From assembly GCF_038967635.1 (NCBI RefSeq), contig NZ_CP152413.1, positions 558,001-622,000 on the forward strand: 64,000 nt of DNA. The letters are read 5' to 3'. Shown here piece by piece: positions 10,177 through 18,786 of the stretch. The notes beneath the pieces are model-generated. The model was not told the origin of the DNA and ran no database searches. It worked only from the letters and a program-made list of their open reading frames with translations. The translations under genes and the position numbers were made by a program. How positions within the stretch are numbered: position 1 is the first letter of the stretch; the number at the start of each line of letters is the position of its first letter. Source of the stretch: Bradyrhizobium sp. B124 (lineage in GTDB: Bacteria; Pseudomonadota; Alphaproteobacteria; Rhizobiales; Xanthobacteraceae).

Positions 10177-11157
10177 CTACTGATCGACGGTGGTGACGAC
10201 GCTGTTCACCGGCCGCGAGCTTACCGTCGGCAGCTTGACGTCCTTGGCGAGCTCCTGCTCGTATTGCGGCAGCACGGTCGCCGGGAATTTGGCGCGCATC
10301 GCGACCACCTTGTAGCCGCCGGCCTTGAGCTGCGTCAGCAGCGTGGGCAGGGCCTCTGCAGTGTGCTTCTGGAAGTCGTGCATCAGGATGATGCCCTTGC
10401 CGAGCTTGGCGAGCTTCTTCATCACCGTGTCGATCACCTGTTGCGAGTTCTTCGACTTGAAGTCGAAGGAGTCGAGGTCGCAGGAGAAGATCGCGATGTT
10501 GCGGTTGCCGAGATAGGTGACCATCTCCGGCGGATGCTGCAGCGCCGGGAAGCGGAAGAACGGCGAGGGCGACGTCTCGAGCGCCCACTTGACCGCAGCC
10601 AGGCCGCGCTCGATCTCGTCCTTCTTCTGATCCTCGGTCAGCTTCTTGTTGTTCAGATTCTCGTGCGACCAGGTGTGCGAGCCGACGGTGTGGCCGGCGG
10701 CATAGACCTGGCGCAGGATTTCGGGGTGATAGGTGGCGTGCTTGCCGATCGGGAAGAAGATGCCCGTGGTGCACTCATCCGCGAGCGCCTTCAGCACCGC
10801 GGGTGTGTTTGCCGGCCACGGACCGTCGTCGAAGGTCAGCACCACCTCATGGTCGCGCAGGAAGTCGAGCTGCTTGAAATGCTCGAAGCCGAAGCCCGGA
10901 CCGCCAGTGGTGTCGATCTCGACGGTGCGGGCGACGCCGAGCGCATTCGGATTGTTGCAGGCGGCACGTGCCGGCTGCGGCGGTTGCTTCGGCGGCACTT
11001 GAGCAGCCGTTGCGGCGGGCGCCGGTGCAGCGGCGGCAGGCGCCGCGGCCGCCGGCGCCGCGGCGGCGCCCTTGGCGGGCGGCGTCTGCGACCAAGCTGC
11101 GCTCGACGCGAGCAACGATACGGTCCCTGCGAAAATCAGACCTGCCGCAATGCGCAT
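10177..11157 (-). CDS. Exported polysaccharide deacetylase (NodB homology domain)
   Basis: 326 residues. Residues 1-23 are a signal peptide ending near AWSQ, followed by an Ala/Pro-rich linker (about 25-65). The NodB domain runs from about 95: VVLTFDDGPWPANTPAVL holds the catalytic Asp pair and HTVGSHTWSHENL the two metal-binding His. FFRFPALQHPPEM and ILMHDFQKH are the later family motifs. These enzymes remove N- or O-acetyl groups from polysaccharides in the periplasm or on the surface; the polymer here is unknown. AGGGA lies upstream of the ATG at 11157. First gene of a likely two-gene unit with the RibD-like gene. Confidence 0.93.
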   Translation of the reverse strand: MRIAAGLIFAGTVSLLASSAAWSQTPPAKGAAAAPAAAAPAAAAPAPAATAAQVPPKQPPQPARAACNNPNALGVARTVEIDTTGGPGFGFEHFKQLDFLRDHEVVLTFDDGPWPANTPAVLKALADECTTGIFFPIGKHATYHPEILRQVYAAGHTVGSHTWSHENLNNKKLTEDQKKDEIERGLAAVKWALETSPSPFFRFPALQHPPEMVTYLGNRNIAIFSCDLDSFDFKSKNSQQVIDTVMKKLAKLGKGIILMHDFQKHTAEALPTLLTQLKAGGYKVVAMRAKFPATVLPQYEQELAKDVKLPTVSSRPVNSVVTTVDQ

Positions 11158-11320
11158 GGCGTGTTCCCTGCTGATCGCGCTCCCGGTGTCGGCACTGCCG
11201 CAACCAAGGCCGCTTCACCCCCAACCGATCGTACCCTAGTCACAGTGCCGACGCCAAGGCAATGAACGTGGCGCCCTCATGCCCAAAATCCCAGTTAATT
11301 CCGGGGATTATCGTGGCATC

Positions 11321-11890
11321 TCAGGCCGCCGCCAGTGCCCGTGCGATCCCGGTCTTGATGCGCGTGTCGTCCGGTGTGACCGACTCAGGGAAGACGTCGG
11401 CGATATAGCCGTCGCGGCCGATCAGGTATTTGTGGAAATTCCAGCGCGGCACGTCCTTCGGCCGTGCCTCCGCCGCCCAGCGGTAAAACGGGTGCGCGTT
11501 GGCGCCCTTGACCACGGCTTTCGCCGCGATCGGGAAGGTGACGCCGTATTGATGCTGCGCGGTCTCGGCGATCTCGGTCGGGCCGCCGGGTTCCTGGCCG
11601 CCGAAATCATTGGAGGGTACGCCGATGATGACGAAGCCGCGATCGCGGAATTCGGTCCACAATTGCTGCAGGCCGGCATATTGCGGCGTGAAGCCACAGA
11701 GCGAGGCCGTGTTCACGATCATCAGGGGATGGCCGGCATAGTCGGCAAGGCGGATGTCGCCGCCGGAGAGTGCCGGAAATGAGAAGGCGTAGGCGGTGAT
11801 CCGGCTCATCGCCGGCTGCTCCGCATGCAGCGCACGGGATCCCGCGGCCGCGGCGAAGGCCGCCACGATCAGTGTCCTGCGGTCCATCAT
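11321..11890 (-). CDS. Exported glutathione peroxidase (cysteine type)
   Basis: 189 residues from the ATG at 11890, chosen because the signal sequence MMDRRTLIVAAFAAAAG starts there; an in-frame ATG lies at 11953 but would put 21 extra residues before it. The RR before the hydrophobic stretch could be a weak Tat signal. The peroxidatic site is VNTASLCGFTPQYAGLQQLW, with Cys where animal enzymes have Sec; VPSNDFGGQEPG carries the conserved Gln and RWNFHKYLIGRDG the conserved Trp/Asn. Such enzymes reduce peroxides with thiols, here probably in the periplasm. Single gene, transcribed towards the deacetylase. Confidence 0.9.
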   Translation of the reverse strand: MMDRRTLIVAAFAAAAGSRALHAEQPAMSRITAYAFSFPALSGGDIRLADYAGHPLMIVNTASLCGFTPQYAGLQQLWTEFRDRGFVIIGVPSNDFGGQEPGGPTEIAETAQHQYGVTFPIAAKAVVKGANAHPFYRWAAEARPKDVPRWNFHKYLIGRDGYIADVFPESVTPDDTRIKTGIARALAAA

Positions 11891-11973
11891 GGTCTCGTCC
11901 CCGGAACAGATGTCACTAACATCATAATCCAGCGGGCAGGCGCTGGCCTTCAAGAAGGCGTTATAGGTCGCGG

Positions 11974-13737
11974 TTAGCGCAGCGGCAGGATGAAGTCGGT
12001 GCCTTCGCCGGTCTCGCCCTGGTTCACGCCGAGGTCGGAGACGATGATCGATCCGCCGGTGCCGAGCGCTTCGTTAATCCGCGCCATCGCGTCGGCCGGG
12101 ATTGAGATGCGGTCGAGCGCCTCGGTCGGGGTGTCGGTCGCCGGCTGCGGCTTGACCTCGGCCGGCGCTGCGGCCGCGAGCTTGCGACGATGCGCGGCAC
12201 GTTCCTCGACATCGATGCGGAGGGCGTTGCGGGTCGGCAGCGTCACCACCGACCAGCGCAGCAGGTTCACATCGGTCTTGTCGGCCTCCGCGGTGAACAC
12301 ATGCGTGCCGAGCGGCCGGTCACTCGCCGCGATCGTCACCGGCGCCTCGAACAGCGGCGCAAAGTTCTGCCGCACATAGAGCTTGGAATCCTTGCGGCTG
12401 ATGAATACCGCGATCTGTCCGGCGCGCTTCGGCGCGTCGATCTTGGCTACGCCCGGCAGCCGTGCTGGATCCTTGGCTGCGTCCTGCTTTGCATCCGGGG
12501 CATCAGCGGCGGTTGCGGCCTCGGCGGCCTCGTCCGCCGTCTTGACCGCATTCGCCGCATTGGCGGCGTCCTTGGCCGCATCAGCCTTCGATGCGTCGGC
12601 CTTGGGCGCCTCGACAACGCCAGGCTTGGCGGCGTCCGGCTTGGGCTCGTCGGCCTTGGCTTCGGCCTTCACCGGGTCGCTTGCGGACACCTCGGACTTC
12701 GGGGTGTCGGTGCTGCCGGTGACTTCGCCGACCGTCCTGTCGTCGTTGGCGACGCTGCTGTCGCCAGCAGCGGAGTTGGTCTCGGCCGGCTTGTCGGCCG
12801 CGGCAGTCTCGGTCGCGCTCGTCTCGGACTTGTCAGCCGCGATCTTCTCCGCAATGGCGTCGCGCGCGGTCGAGGAGGAGGCATCGGACATCGTCGCCGA
12901 CGCGCTCGCCGCCGGCATCGCGCTGCTGGCGTCGGCGGTGTGGGTGTTGTCGCGCAGCGACGCGGCGGCGGCATGGCCGACGCTGGTGCGCAAGTCGAGA
13001 CTGGATTGCTTGTCCGCACCCTTGTCGCTCTTCACGCCGAGCGGCGCATCCATCTTCAGGACTTCATCGGCAACCGGCTGCTGCGGGATGACCTTCTGCG
13101 TCACCAGCAGCGGATGCGAAAAACTCTCCGGCGAGATCGTGCCCGGCGTGACGAACACGCGGGCGCCCATCCGCGTCCAGTTGTACATCTTGACCGCAAA
13201 CGACATCGGCATGCGGATGCAGCCATGCGAGGCCGGGTAGCCGGGCAGCACGCCGGCGTGCATGGCGATGCCCGACCAGGTGATGCGCTGCATGTACGGC
13301 ATCGGCGCGCCGCTGTAGATGTTGGACTGGTGGTATTTCTGCTTCTGGATGACGCTGAAGACACCCATCGGGGTCGAATGCCCCTTCATGCCCGTCGATA
13401 CCGGGCTCTCGGCGTAGAGGCCGTTGGCGTCGTAGATGCTGACGCGCTGCTGGTCGATCGAGACCGAGATGATCAGGGGACCCTGCGGCTTGCGGCCAGC
13501 CTCCTTCTCGATCGCCGGATTCTTCTTGGCCGTACTGCGCTTCGGCTTCGGCCGGGGCTGCTGCGGCGGCATCGGCTCGACATCGCCGTAATAGCCGGAG
13601 TCACGGTTCCAGTAGAACAGCGCTGCATCGGCCTGCGAAGAGGCGGCCACGGTGCCGGCCGCTGTCAGAATTGCAAACTGCCAGAACCGCCCGTTCGCAG
13701 AATCAAAAATCGAAATCCGACGTCCGCTTGCGCGCAT
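11974..13737 (-). CDS. L,D-transpeptidase (YkuD family) with long acidic/Ala-rich linker and a second degenerate lobe
   Basis: 587 residues from the ATG at 13737; a frame extending to 13890 lacks a signal peptide and overlaps the creA upstream region. A signal peptide or anchor (about 18-40, WQFAILTAAGTVAASSQADA) leads to the YkuD domain (about 85-195) with the catalytic block HAGVLPGYPASHGCIRMP, Cys near 173. Such enzymes make 3-3 cross-links in peptidoglycan or attach proteins to it. Then comes a long Ala/Asp/Lys/Ser-rich low-complexity stretch (about 240-430) and a C-terminal segment (QIAVFISRKDSKLYVRQNFA, DRPLGTHVFTA) that resembles the start of a second YkuD lobe but lacks the HGC site. 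Confidence 0.9.
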   Translation of the reverse strand: MRASGRRISIFDSANGRFWQFAILTAAGTVAASSQADAALFYWNRDSGYYGDVEPMPPQQPRPKPKRSTAKKNPAIEKEAGRKPQGPLIISVSIDQQRVSIYDANGLYAESPVSTGMKGHSTPMGVFSVIQKQKYHQSNIYSGAPMPYMQRITWSGIAMHAGVLPGYPASHGCIRMPMSFAVKMYNWTRMGARVFVTPGTISPESFSHPLLVTQKVIPQQPVADEVLKMDAPLGVKSDKGADKQSSLDLRTSVGHAAAASLRDNTHTADASSAMPAASASATMSDASSSTARDAIAEKIAADKSETSATETAAADKPAETNSAAGDSSVANDDRTVGEVTGSTDTPKSEVSASDPVKAEAKADEPKPDAAKPGVVEAPKADASKADAAKDAANAANAVKTADEAAEAATAADAPDAKQDAAKDPARLPGVAKIDAPKRAGQIAVFISRKDSKLYVRQNFAPLFEAPVTIAASDRPLGTHVFTAEADKTDVNLLRWSVVTLPTRNALRIDVEERAAHRRKLAAAAPAEVKPQPATDTPTEALDRISIPADAMARINEALGTGGSIIVSDLGVNQGETGEGTDFILPLR

Positions 13738-13960
13738 ATTCCGAATCCCAGTCCAAACTATCTGTTGGTTGTCGCAGACGCCGAACGCGTTCACCAGCGC
13801 AAGCGATCTAACCCTTCCGTGAGGGGCGATTTTTCGACGAAAGAGTAGCAAAAAAGCCTCACAGGAGGTTAAAGCGCCCGGTTTGATCACCGAACTGTCA
13901 GCGCCTTCCCGTGCGGCGTTTGCGCACTACATAGGCGGGACCCACCCCGCGGAGACCTCA

Positions 13961-14521
13961 ATGACATCGAGAAATGTGAGCTTGTGTGACGTGCGATTGT
14001 TGTCTCGATGGGGCTGCGCGGCACTGCTGATGTTGCTTGCTTTGGGGCAGACAGTTCCCGCGGCCGCGGCTGACGAGCCGGACCTGATCTTTCGCCGCTC
14101 GACGGTGTTCAAATGGGTGAGCCCTAACGACAAGCTTGCGACCTATGGCGTCGACGACCCCGAGGTCGAGGGCGTCGCCTGTCACTTCACGGTGCCGGAG
14201 AAGGGCGGCTTCAAGGGCTGGCTCGGCCTTGCCGAAGAAGTCTCCGATATCTCGCTGGCTTGCCGGCAGATCGGGCCGATCCGCTTCAAGGGCAAGCTCG
14301 GCCAGGGCGACGACATGTTCAGCAAGCGGCGGTCGCTGTTCTTCAAGAAGATGCAGATCGTGCGGGGCTGCGACGCCAAGCGCAACGTGCTGGTCTATAT
14401 GGTCTATTCCGACAAGCTGATCGAGGGCTCGCCAAAGAACTCGACGTCGTCAGTGCCGATCATGCCATGGGGCGCGGCCGACAGCACCGCCGTGCAGAAG
14501 TGCGGCGAATTCATTCAGTAG
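13961..14521 (+). CDS. creA: CreA family exported protein
   Basis: 186 residues from the ATG at 13961, which has GGAGA six bases upstream; an in-frame ATG at 13883 would precede the signal peptide wrongly. Residues about 12-36 are a signal peptide (WGCAALLMLLALGQTVPAAA). The mature part matches CreA: FRRSTVFKWVSPNDKLATYG, DDPEVEGVACHFTVPEKGG, SRRS..FKKMQIVR-type phrases and two spaced Cys. CreA is a widespread small periplasmic protein of unknown function, named only for its position beside creBCD in E. coli, which is not here. Divergent from the L,D-transpeptidase gene. Confidence 0.9.
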   Translation: MTSRNVSLCDVRLLSRWGCAALLMLLALGQTVPAAAADEPDLIFRRSTVFKWVSPNDKLATYGVDDPEVEGVACHFTVPEKGGFKGWLGLAEEVSDISLACRQIGPIRFKGKLGQGDDMFSKRRSLFFKKMQIVRGCDAKRNVLVYMVYSDKLIEGSPKNSTSSVPIMPWGAADSTAVQKCGEFIQ

Positions 14522-14564
14522 CGGGAGCAGGGGCTTGGCCCGGGCGGCTGACGCGGTGGACGAG

Positions 14565-14792
14565 CTAGCGCTTGGTTTGCCCGAACTGCTTCGCGCTGAT
14601 GCTGAGGCCGGGGCGCGCCTTCGGGTCGTGGCAGCCGACGAGGCGGACCAGCTTCTGTTGCGCGCACTCATTGTCGCCCATCACATAGGCGCCCTGCTGT
14701 GGCATCGCGGCCGTCATCTGTTGCTGCTGGCCGGATTTGCTGGCCGCGGATTGATTGCCAACACCGATGTTGCCATTGCCCACGACTGACAT
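14565..14792 (-). CDS. Small hypothetical protein, possible
   Basis: 75 residues, family not recognised. The codons have the strong third-position G/C of neighbouring genes, which is the main reason for listing it. The chain starts MSVVGNGNIGVGNQSAASKS, is Gln-rich in the middle and holds two Cys (DNECAQQK and LVGCHDPKA) that could pair in an oxidising compartment, though no signal peptide is visible. GAAGG touches the ATG directly, a poor spacing for ribosome binding, so the real start may differ. It lies tail-to-tail with creA. Confidence 0.45.
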   Translation of the reverse strand: MSVVGNGNIGVGNQSAASKSGQQQQMTAAMPQQGAYVMGDNECAQQKLVRLVGCHDPKARPGLSISAKQFGQTKR

Positions 14793-15217
14793 CCTTCGTT
14801 GGATCGGGAATCACCTCAACGTGCCACCGCCGAGATGGTTGCACGGCGCCCAGATGAGTCGGCCGAACCGCCGGCCGGTTCACGCCGCCCTTGCTGTGCA
14901 ACGTCCTGTCTCAGCAGAGGAAAGTTAAGAAAGCGCGGTAGCCCGCTCAATTTGCAAGCATAATCCGCAGGCAGGGTGCAATTGCCCGGGCGGCTCCCGA
15001 CGCGCGAAATTTTGAACACGCTCATGGGTGGCATGCCGTCACTGATAACATTGGCGTTTTCCGGCCAATGTTTCGTGGGCTGCCCGCCGACGAAACAATT
15101 CTCCGGCCGACGAAACCATTTTCAGCTTGTTCCGCAGAACTCTCGAAACCGCAGATCGTTATCAAACCGTCAACACAACGGCGCCGGACGCCGAACAGGA
15201 ATGACGGAGACTGTCAG
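14793..15217. other. Non-coding gap with hairpin and direct repeat
   Basis: No convincing gene. At 15048-15072 AACATTGG and CCAATGTT form an inverted repeat around a 9-base loop. Just downstream GCCGACGAAAC occurs twice, about 21 bases apart (near 15086-15096 and 15106-15117). The last 30 bases hold the ribosome site GACGGAGA of the next small gene. The stretch is a candidate leader or promoter for 15218-15376. Confidence 0.5.
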
Positions 15218-15376
15218 ATGCGGACCATGAGCCTGATCCTCGCCTTCGCTTTCGTGATGGCCGGTTCGTCGATGGCTGGTACCCCGGACAATGGTTTGCC
15301 CGGCATCGGCACCTTCTCCTACAACGGCTCGCCGGTGGTCACCTCGGCCCCGATGGTGGTGGCGCAGGCCAACTGA
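15218..15376 (+). CDS. Small secreted peptide, unknown
   Basis: 52 residues. ATG at 15218 is supported by GACGGAGA about 10 bases upstream. MRTMSLILAFAFVMAGSSMA is a clear signal peptide, leaving a mature peptide of about 32 residues (GTPDNGLPGIGTFSYNGSPV...) without cysteines. No known family. It lies 39 bases before another exported protein in the same direction and may share its transcript. Confidence 0.7.
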   Translation: MRTMSLILAFAFVMAGSSMAGTPDNGLPGIGTFSYNGSPVVTSAPMVVAQAN

Positions 15377-15415
15377 GCGCGACGCGACAAACAGAACTGC
15401 CGGTAAAGGCTCCCC

Positions 15416-15811
15416 ATGTTGCTCCGTATCTGTTCCGCCGCGATCCTGGTATCGCTCGCCCTCGTAGGTTCCGCGCAGGCCCAATCCCAACTTCCGCTCG
15501 ACTCGATACAGATCCGGTCGCTGTACCGGGTGCCCGAACCGCGCGACGAGTTCGTACGCCAGTGCGCGCCGCATATGCTCGGGCGCTGGGCGCATCCGGA
15601 GGCCGTGTGCGGTTGCCTCCACGACCATGCTGCCGCCACGGTGGACGATCCCGATCTGCGCCAGGCGCTGCTACGTGGCATCAGCGAGACCGGCGTGCCG
15701 ACCATCGAGACCGATTGGGTGCCGCCGTCCAAGCAAAACGAGATTGGCCCGACCTTCACCAAGATCGCCAAGCCGACGCTGCAATGCATGTTCGAGCCGA
15801 TCTCGAACTGA
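15416..15811 (+). CDS. Exported hypothetical protein
   Basis: 131 residues, family not recognised. MLLRICSAAILVSLALVGSA is a signal peptide with a cleavage site near AQAQ. The mature part is mostly helical and holds four cysteines (VRQCAPHM, AVCGCLHDH, LQCMFEP), enough for two disulfides in the periplasm; the CxC followed by LHDH is notable. GTAAAGG precedes the ATG. It follows 15218-15376 closely. Function unknown. Confidence 0.8.
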   Translation: MLLRICSAAILVSLALVGSAQAQSQLPLDSIQIRSLYRVPEPRDEFVRQCAPHMLGRWAHPEAVCGCLHDHAAATVDDPDLRQALLRGISETGVPTIETDWVPPSKQNEIGPTFTKIAKPTLQCMFEPISN

Positions 15812-15866
15812 GCGGCGTGTTGCCGAATGCAATGATGGACGAGGCGCCTCGCGACAGCGGGGCGCT

Positions 15867-16109
15867 TTACTTTTTGGCGAGGCGCGGCACGCAGCTTTGG
15901 GTCCGCACCACACCGTTCTGGCTCAGCCTGGCGCCGATCACCTGCTTGATCTGCCCGGCCGGGCAGGAGCCGTCATCGACCAGGACGCGCTGACCGACCC
16001 GGAGGTCGACGATGTCAGCCTCGCGCATGACGGTCTGTGCGGAAGCGGAATGAATGATCGCGAGAAATGCCGCGGCGCTGACCAGCGCGACCAATCCAAT
16101 GCGCGGCAT
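15867..16109 (-). CDS. Small exported protein, unknown
   Basis: 80 residues from the ATG at 16109, fixed by AGGAGG seven bases upstream. MPRIGLVALVSAAAFLAIIH is a signal peptide cleaved near ASAQ. The mature 55 residues (VMREADIVDLRVGQRVLVDD...) contain two Cys (GSCPAGQIKQV and TQSCVPRL) likely to form one disulfide. I recall similar short proteins in Bradyrhizobium but cannot name a function. Downstream of and 11 bases from the small membrane protein gene, so probably one transcript. Confidence 0.8.
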   Translation of the reverse strand: MPRIGLVALVSAAAFLAIIHSASAQTVMREADIVDLRVGQRVLVDDGSCPAGQIKQVIGARLSQNGVVRTQSCVPRLAKK

Positions 16110-16120
16110 CGCAGCCTCCT

Positions 16121-16270
16121 TCACTTGTTCTGAATCTTGACCCCGTCGGGGCCGACATTGATCTGCAGGCCTTCGGGCTGCTTCTTTGCCTGATACAGAT
16201 TGTAGCCGAGCATTCCTGCGATCACGACCAGCGCGCCGATCACGAGATACAGGACGTTGCGATTGGGCAT
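16121..16270 (-). CDS. Small single-pass membrane protein
   Basis: 49 residues. The ATG at 16270 has CGGAGA upstream; the in-frame extension to 16345 runs through a repeat and is rejected. MPNRNVLYLVIGALVVIAGM starts a transmembrane helix (about 6-24), followed by a short basic segment YQAKKQPEG and a tail INVGPDGVKIQNK. Orientation is probably N-in with the tail in the periplasm or the reverse; it cannot be decided. Common companion-type protein in Bradyrhizobium; function unknown. Confidence 0.75.
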   Translation of the reverse strand: MPNRNVLYLVIGALVVIAGMLGYNLYQAKKQPEGLQINVGPDGVKIQNK

Positions 16271-16293
16271 CCGGTATCTCCGTAAGCGGACAC

Positions 16294-16396
16294 AAAGCGC
16301 TTTCGAGCGAAGTGGATACCGCTTCGCGTGAAGAAAACGCGTCAAAACGAGAATCCAGAGCCCCGTTCCGATTCCATCGGAACGGAAAAGGCTCTG
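16294..16396. repeat. Composite palindromic repeat, family E, copy 1
   Basis: Box 1 (about 16295-16340) is GCGCTTTCGAGCGAAGTGGA... ending GAAGAAAACGC, itself an inverted repeat with inner GCGAA/TTCGC arms. Box 2 is a hairpin: CCGTTCCGAT (16363-16372) pairs with ATCGGAACGG (16376-16385), and outer AGAGCC pairs with GGCTCT past a run of four A. Full copy of the same two-box element at 31723-31821, box 1 alone at 22312 and 26158. Confidence 0.85.
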
Positions 16397-16417
16397 ACTG
16401 AACGCGGGCGACCTTAG

Positions 16418-17932
16418 TCAGGTGGTTGCGATTCTCCTAGAGCGCTGCGGCCCGGCGGATGGCTTCACCGATATCTTGCGCGTTGCGCGTAGCGCAGTCA
16501 GCGTTGTCTTCGCCAATTGTTCCGCCGACGCGACCAGTTGCGGAACCGGATGACCGGAGAATCCCAGCACGAAGCCGGGTAGTGGGCGTGCACGATGATA
16601 GGTCTCGGCGAGCAGCCAGCCACCGACGCCGGCAGCCGTCTTGGCCTGCGCGGCAACCAACGGATCGGTCGCGGGATCGAGCCGCGCCACCAGATGCAGG
16701 CCCTGCGACGGCACGGGAACCGTGAGCTCGCCCTCGGATGCGCGGGTGAGTGTCGACGCCAGCACGTCGCGCGCCTCGCGATAGAGTTTTCGCGATTTGC
16801 GCAGGTTCGCAGCGAAGGCGCCGGAGTTCAGCATGTCGGCGACCGCGCCTTCCATCAGGGTGCCGGGAAAGCGATCGAGCGCGGCGCGCGCCGCCGTCAC
16901 CGGACCGATCAAGGCTTCGGGCAGGGCGCAGTAACCGATCCGCAATCCCGGAAACAGCGTCTTTGCAAACGTCCCCATGTAGATCACGCGGCGCAGATGA
17001 TCGATGCCGGCGAGCGACAGCAGCGGCGCGCCGTCATAGCGGAACTCGCTGTCGTAATCGTCTTCGAACACGAAGGCGCCGGCATCGCGGGCCCAGTCGA
17101 GCAGCTCGAGCCGGCGCGGCATCGCCATCTGCACGCCGAGTGGAAACTGGTGCGATGGCGTGACATAGGCGGCGCGCGCCGCGGGAGCGGATAAGCGTCC
17201 CTTGTCGACGCGCATGCCCGAGCCATCGACCGGCACCGAGACCGGGCGATAGCCGCAATGCTCGATCGCGCGCCGAGCCGCCGGATAGCCGGGGTCCTCG
17301 CACCACACCTGATCGCCGGGCTTGAGGATTGCCCCGAGCACGATGCGCAGCGCATGCAGCGTGCCCGAGGCCAGCATGATCTGGTCGGGATCGCAGCGCA
17401 GCCCGCGCGCCGACAGCAGATGGTCCGAGATCGCGGCGCGCAACTCGCTGCTGCCGCGGGGATCGCCGTAATGCAGATGCTCGGAGCCGAAGGCGCGCAG
17501 CCGGCGGCCGGCAAAGGCGCGGAAGCGCTGCAGCGCGCGGTCATCGATATGGGTGCAGCCGAGCGACAGCGCATTGTGCTGCGGCGGCTCGATCTCGATC
17601 TTCGCGCGTCGCGGCGCTGTGGCCTGGGCCGGAATGCGCGCCGCGACGAAGGTGCCGGAGCCGGTGATTGCGACCGCGAAGCCGTCGGCGATCAGCCGCT
17701 CATAGGCCGTGGTGACCGCGTTGCGGCGGAAGCCGGTCTGCTTGGCGAGGGCGCGCGACGGCGGCAGCGGCTCGCCTGGCTTGACGAGGCCGCCGACGAT
17801 CGTGTGGCACAGCGCCTGATAGAGCCGCTGCTGCGAGGCCGCTGCTGCCGTCACGTGCGGGCCGGTGAGGTCGAGCGGCAGCTCGGGCTTGCGCGCCGCG
17901 GGCTTGCGGGAATTGGTCGGAATTTTTCGCAT
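16418..17932 (-). CDS. MocR/PdxR-type transcriptional regulator (GntR HTH fused to aminotransferase-like domain)
   Basis: 504 residues. N-terminal winged helix (about 40-105: QALCHTIVGGLVKPGEPLPP, SRALAKQTGFRRNAVTTAYE) is the GntR fold. The rest is a class I aminotransferase fold with the PLP-binding block near SLAGIDHLRRVIYMGTFAKT, Lys in GTFAKTLFPGLRIGY. MocR proteins bind PLP as effector and usually control genes of B6, GABA or amino-acid metabolism. ATG at 17932; the longer frame to 18025 crosses the divergent gene's start. It is 73 bases from a divergent flavin-type oxidase-like gene, the classical arrangement for a MocR target. Confidence 0.92.
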   Translation of the reverse strand: MRKIPTNSRKPAARKPELPLDLTGPHVTAAAASQQRLYQALCHTIVGGLVKPGEPLPPSRALAKQTGFRRNAVTTAYERLIADGFAVAITGSGTFVAARIPAQATAPRRAKIEIEPPQHNALSLGCTHIDDRALQRFRAFAGRRLRAFGSEHLHYGDPRGSSELRAAISDHLLSARGLRCDPDQIMLASGTLHALRIVLGAILKPGDQVWCEDPGYPAARRAIEHCGYRPVSVPVDGSGMRVDKGRLSAPAARAAYVTPSHQFPLGVQMAMPRRLELLDWARDAGAFVFEDDYDSEFRYDGAPLLSLAGIDHLRRVIYMGTFAKTLFPGLRIGYCALPEALIGPVTAARAALDRFPGTLMEGAVADMLNSGAFAANLRKSRKLYREARDVLASTLTRASEGELTVPVPSQGLHLVARLDPATDPLVAAQAKTAAGVGGWLLAETYHRARPLPGFVLGFSGHPVPQLVASAEQLAKTTLTALRATRKISVKPSAGPQRSRRIATT

Positions 17933-18005
17933 AGAATTGGCACTATCGCAGACCAAATGGGCCGCTACAACTCTGGACAGATTCCAGATTTCGAAAGGCA
18001 CTGCA

Positions 18006-18731
18006 GTGACCGAAGGCGCGTCCACTCCGTCCTACCCCATGTCGTCCCGCAACCGGGTCAAGCGCCGCCATGACCGCGGCTTCTACGACCACGCTACCGT
18101 GCACAAGATCCTGGACGCCTCGATGCTGTGCCACGTCTCCTACGTGATCGACGGACAGCCCTATTGCACGCCGACCTTCTTCTGGCGCGAGGGCACCAAG
18201 CTCTATTGGCACGGCTCCAGCGCGAGCCGGATGCTGGAGAACCAGTCGGAAGGGCAGCGGGTGTGCCTGACGGTCGCCCATCTCGACAGCCTGGTGCTGG
18301 CGCGCTGCGGCTTCAACCATTCGGCCGACTATCGCGCGGTGATGGCGTTCGGCACCGCCCATCTCGTCACCGATCCGGAAGAGAAGGAGCGCGCGATCGT
18401 TGCGATGGTCGACCGCTTCTTTCCCGAGCGCACCGCAAGCCTGCGCGCCAGCAACAAGCAGGAGATCAAGGCGACCTCGTTCATCGCGATGGAGATCGAG
18501 GAGGCCTCGGCAAAGGTGCGCGCCAAGGGCGTCGCCGACGACGACGAGGATTACGAGTTGCCGATCTACGCCGAGCGCATTCCGGTGCGCACCGTGCTCG
18601 GCGCGCCCGAGCCGTGTCCGCGGCTGCTCGACGGCGTGACGCGGCCTGCGACGCTCGATGGCTATTCGGAAGGCCGTCTGCTCGAAGATGCATTGCGGGA
18701 TGCTTATTTTGCGCAATACAAGGAGGGGTGA
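18006..18731 (+). CDS. Pyridoxamine 5'-phosphate oxidase-like flavin-binding protein
   Basis: 241 residues from GTG 18006 (AAAGG upstream); the ATG at 18039 (MSSRNRVKRRHDRG) is an alternative. FMN-binding split-barrel family: KILDASMLCHVSYVIDGQPY, FFWREGTKLYWHGSSASRML and VCLTVAHLDSLVLARCGFNH match PPOX-like proteins often found divergent from MocR regulators. True PdxH activity is unlikely, since the substrate-binding C-terminus differs; such proteins may bind flavin or heme. Regulated most likely by the adjacent MocR. Product otherwise unknown. Confidence 0.85.
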   Translation: MTEGASTPSYPMSSRNRVKRRHDRGFYDHATVHKILDASMLCHVSYVIDGQPYCTPTFFWREGTKLYWHGSSASRMLENQSEGQRVCLTVAHLDSLVLARCGFNHSADYRAVMAFGTAHLVTDPEEKERAIVAMVDRFFPERTASLRASNKQEIKATSFIAMEIEEASAKVRAKGVADDDEDYELPIYAERIPVRTVLGAPEPCPRLLDGVTRPATLDGYSEGRLLEDALRDAYFAQYKEG

Positions 18732-18786
18732 AATCGGGTTACGGTGCGGCTCCCGCCCTTTCTGATGTCCCCCATGGAGCTGCCGA

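Noticed and set aside
9599..10774. 391-residue reading of the RibD-like gene
   Set aside because: The first 205 residues are the +1 frame of the deacetylase gene; the protein starts at the GTG 10156.
13883..13960. Longer start of creA
   Set aside because: Precedes the signal peptide with 26 unneeded residues; ATG 13961 has the better ribosome site.
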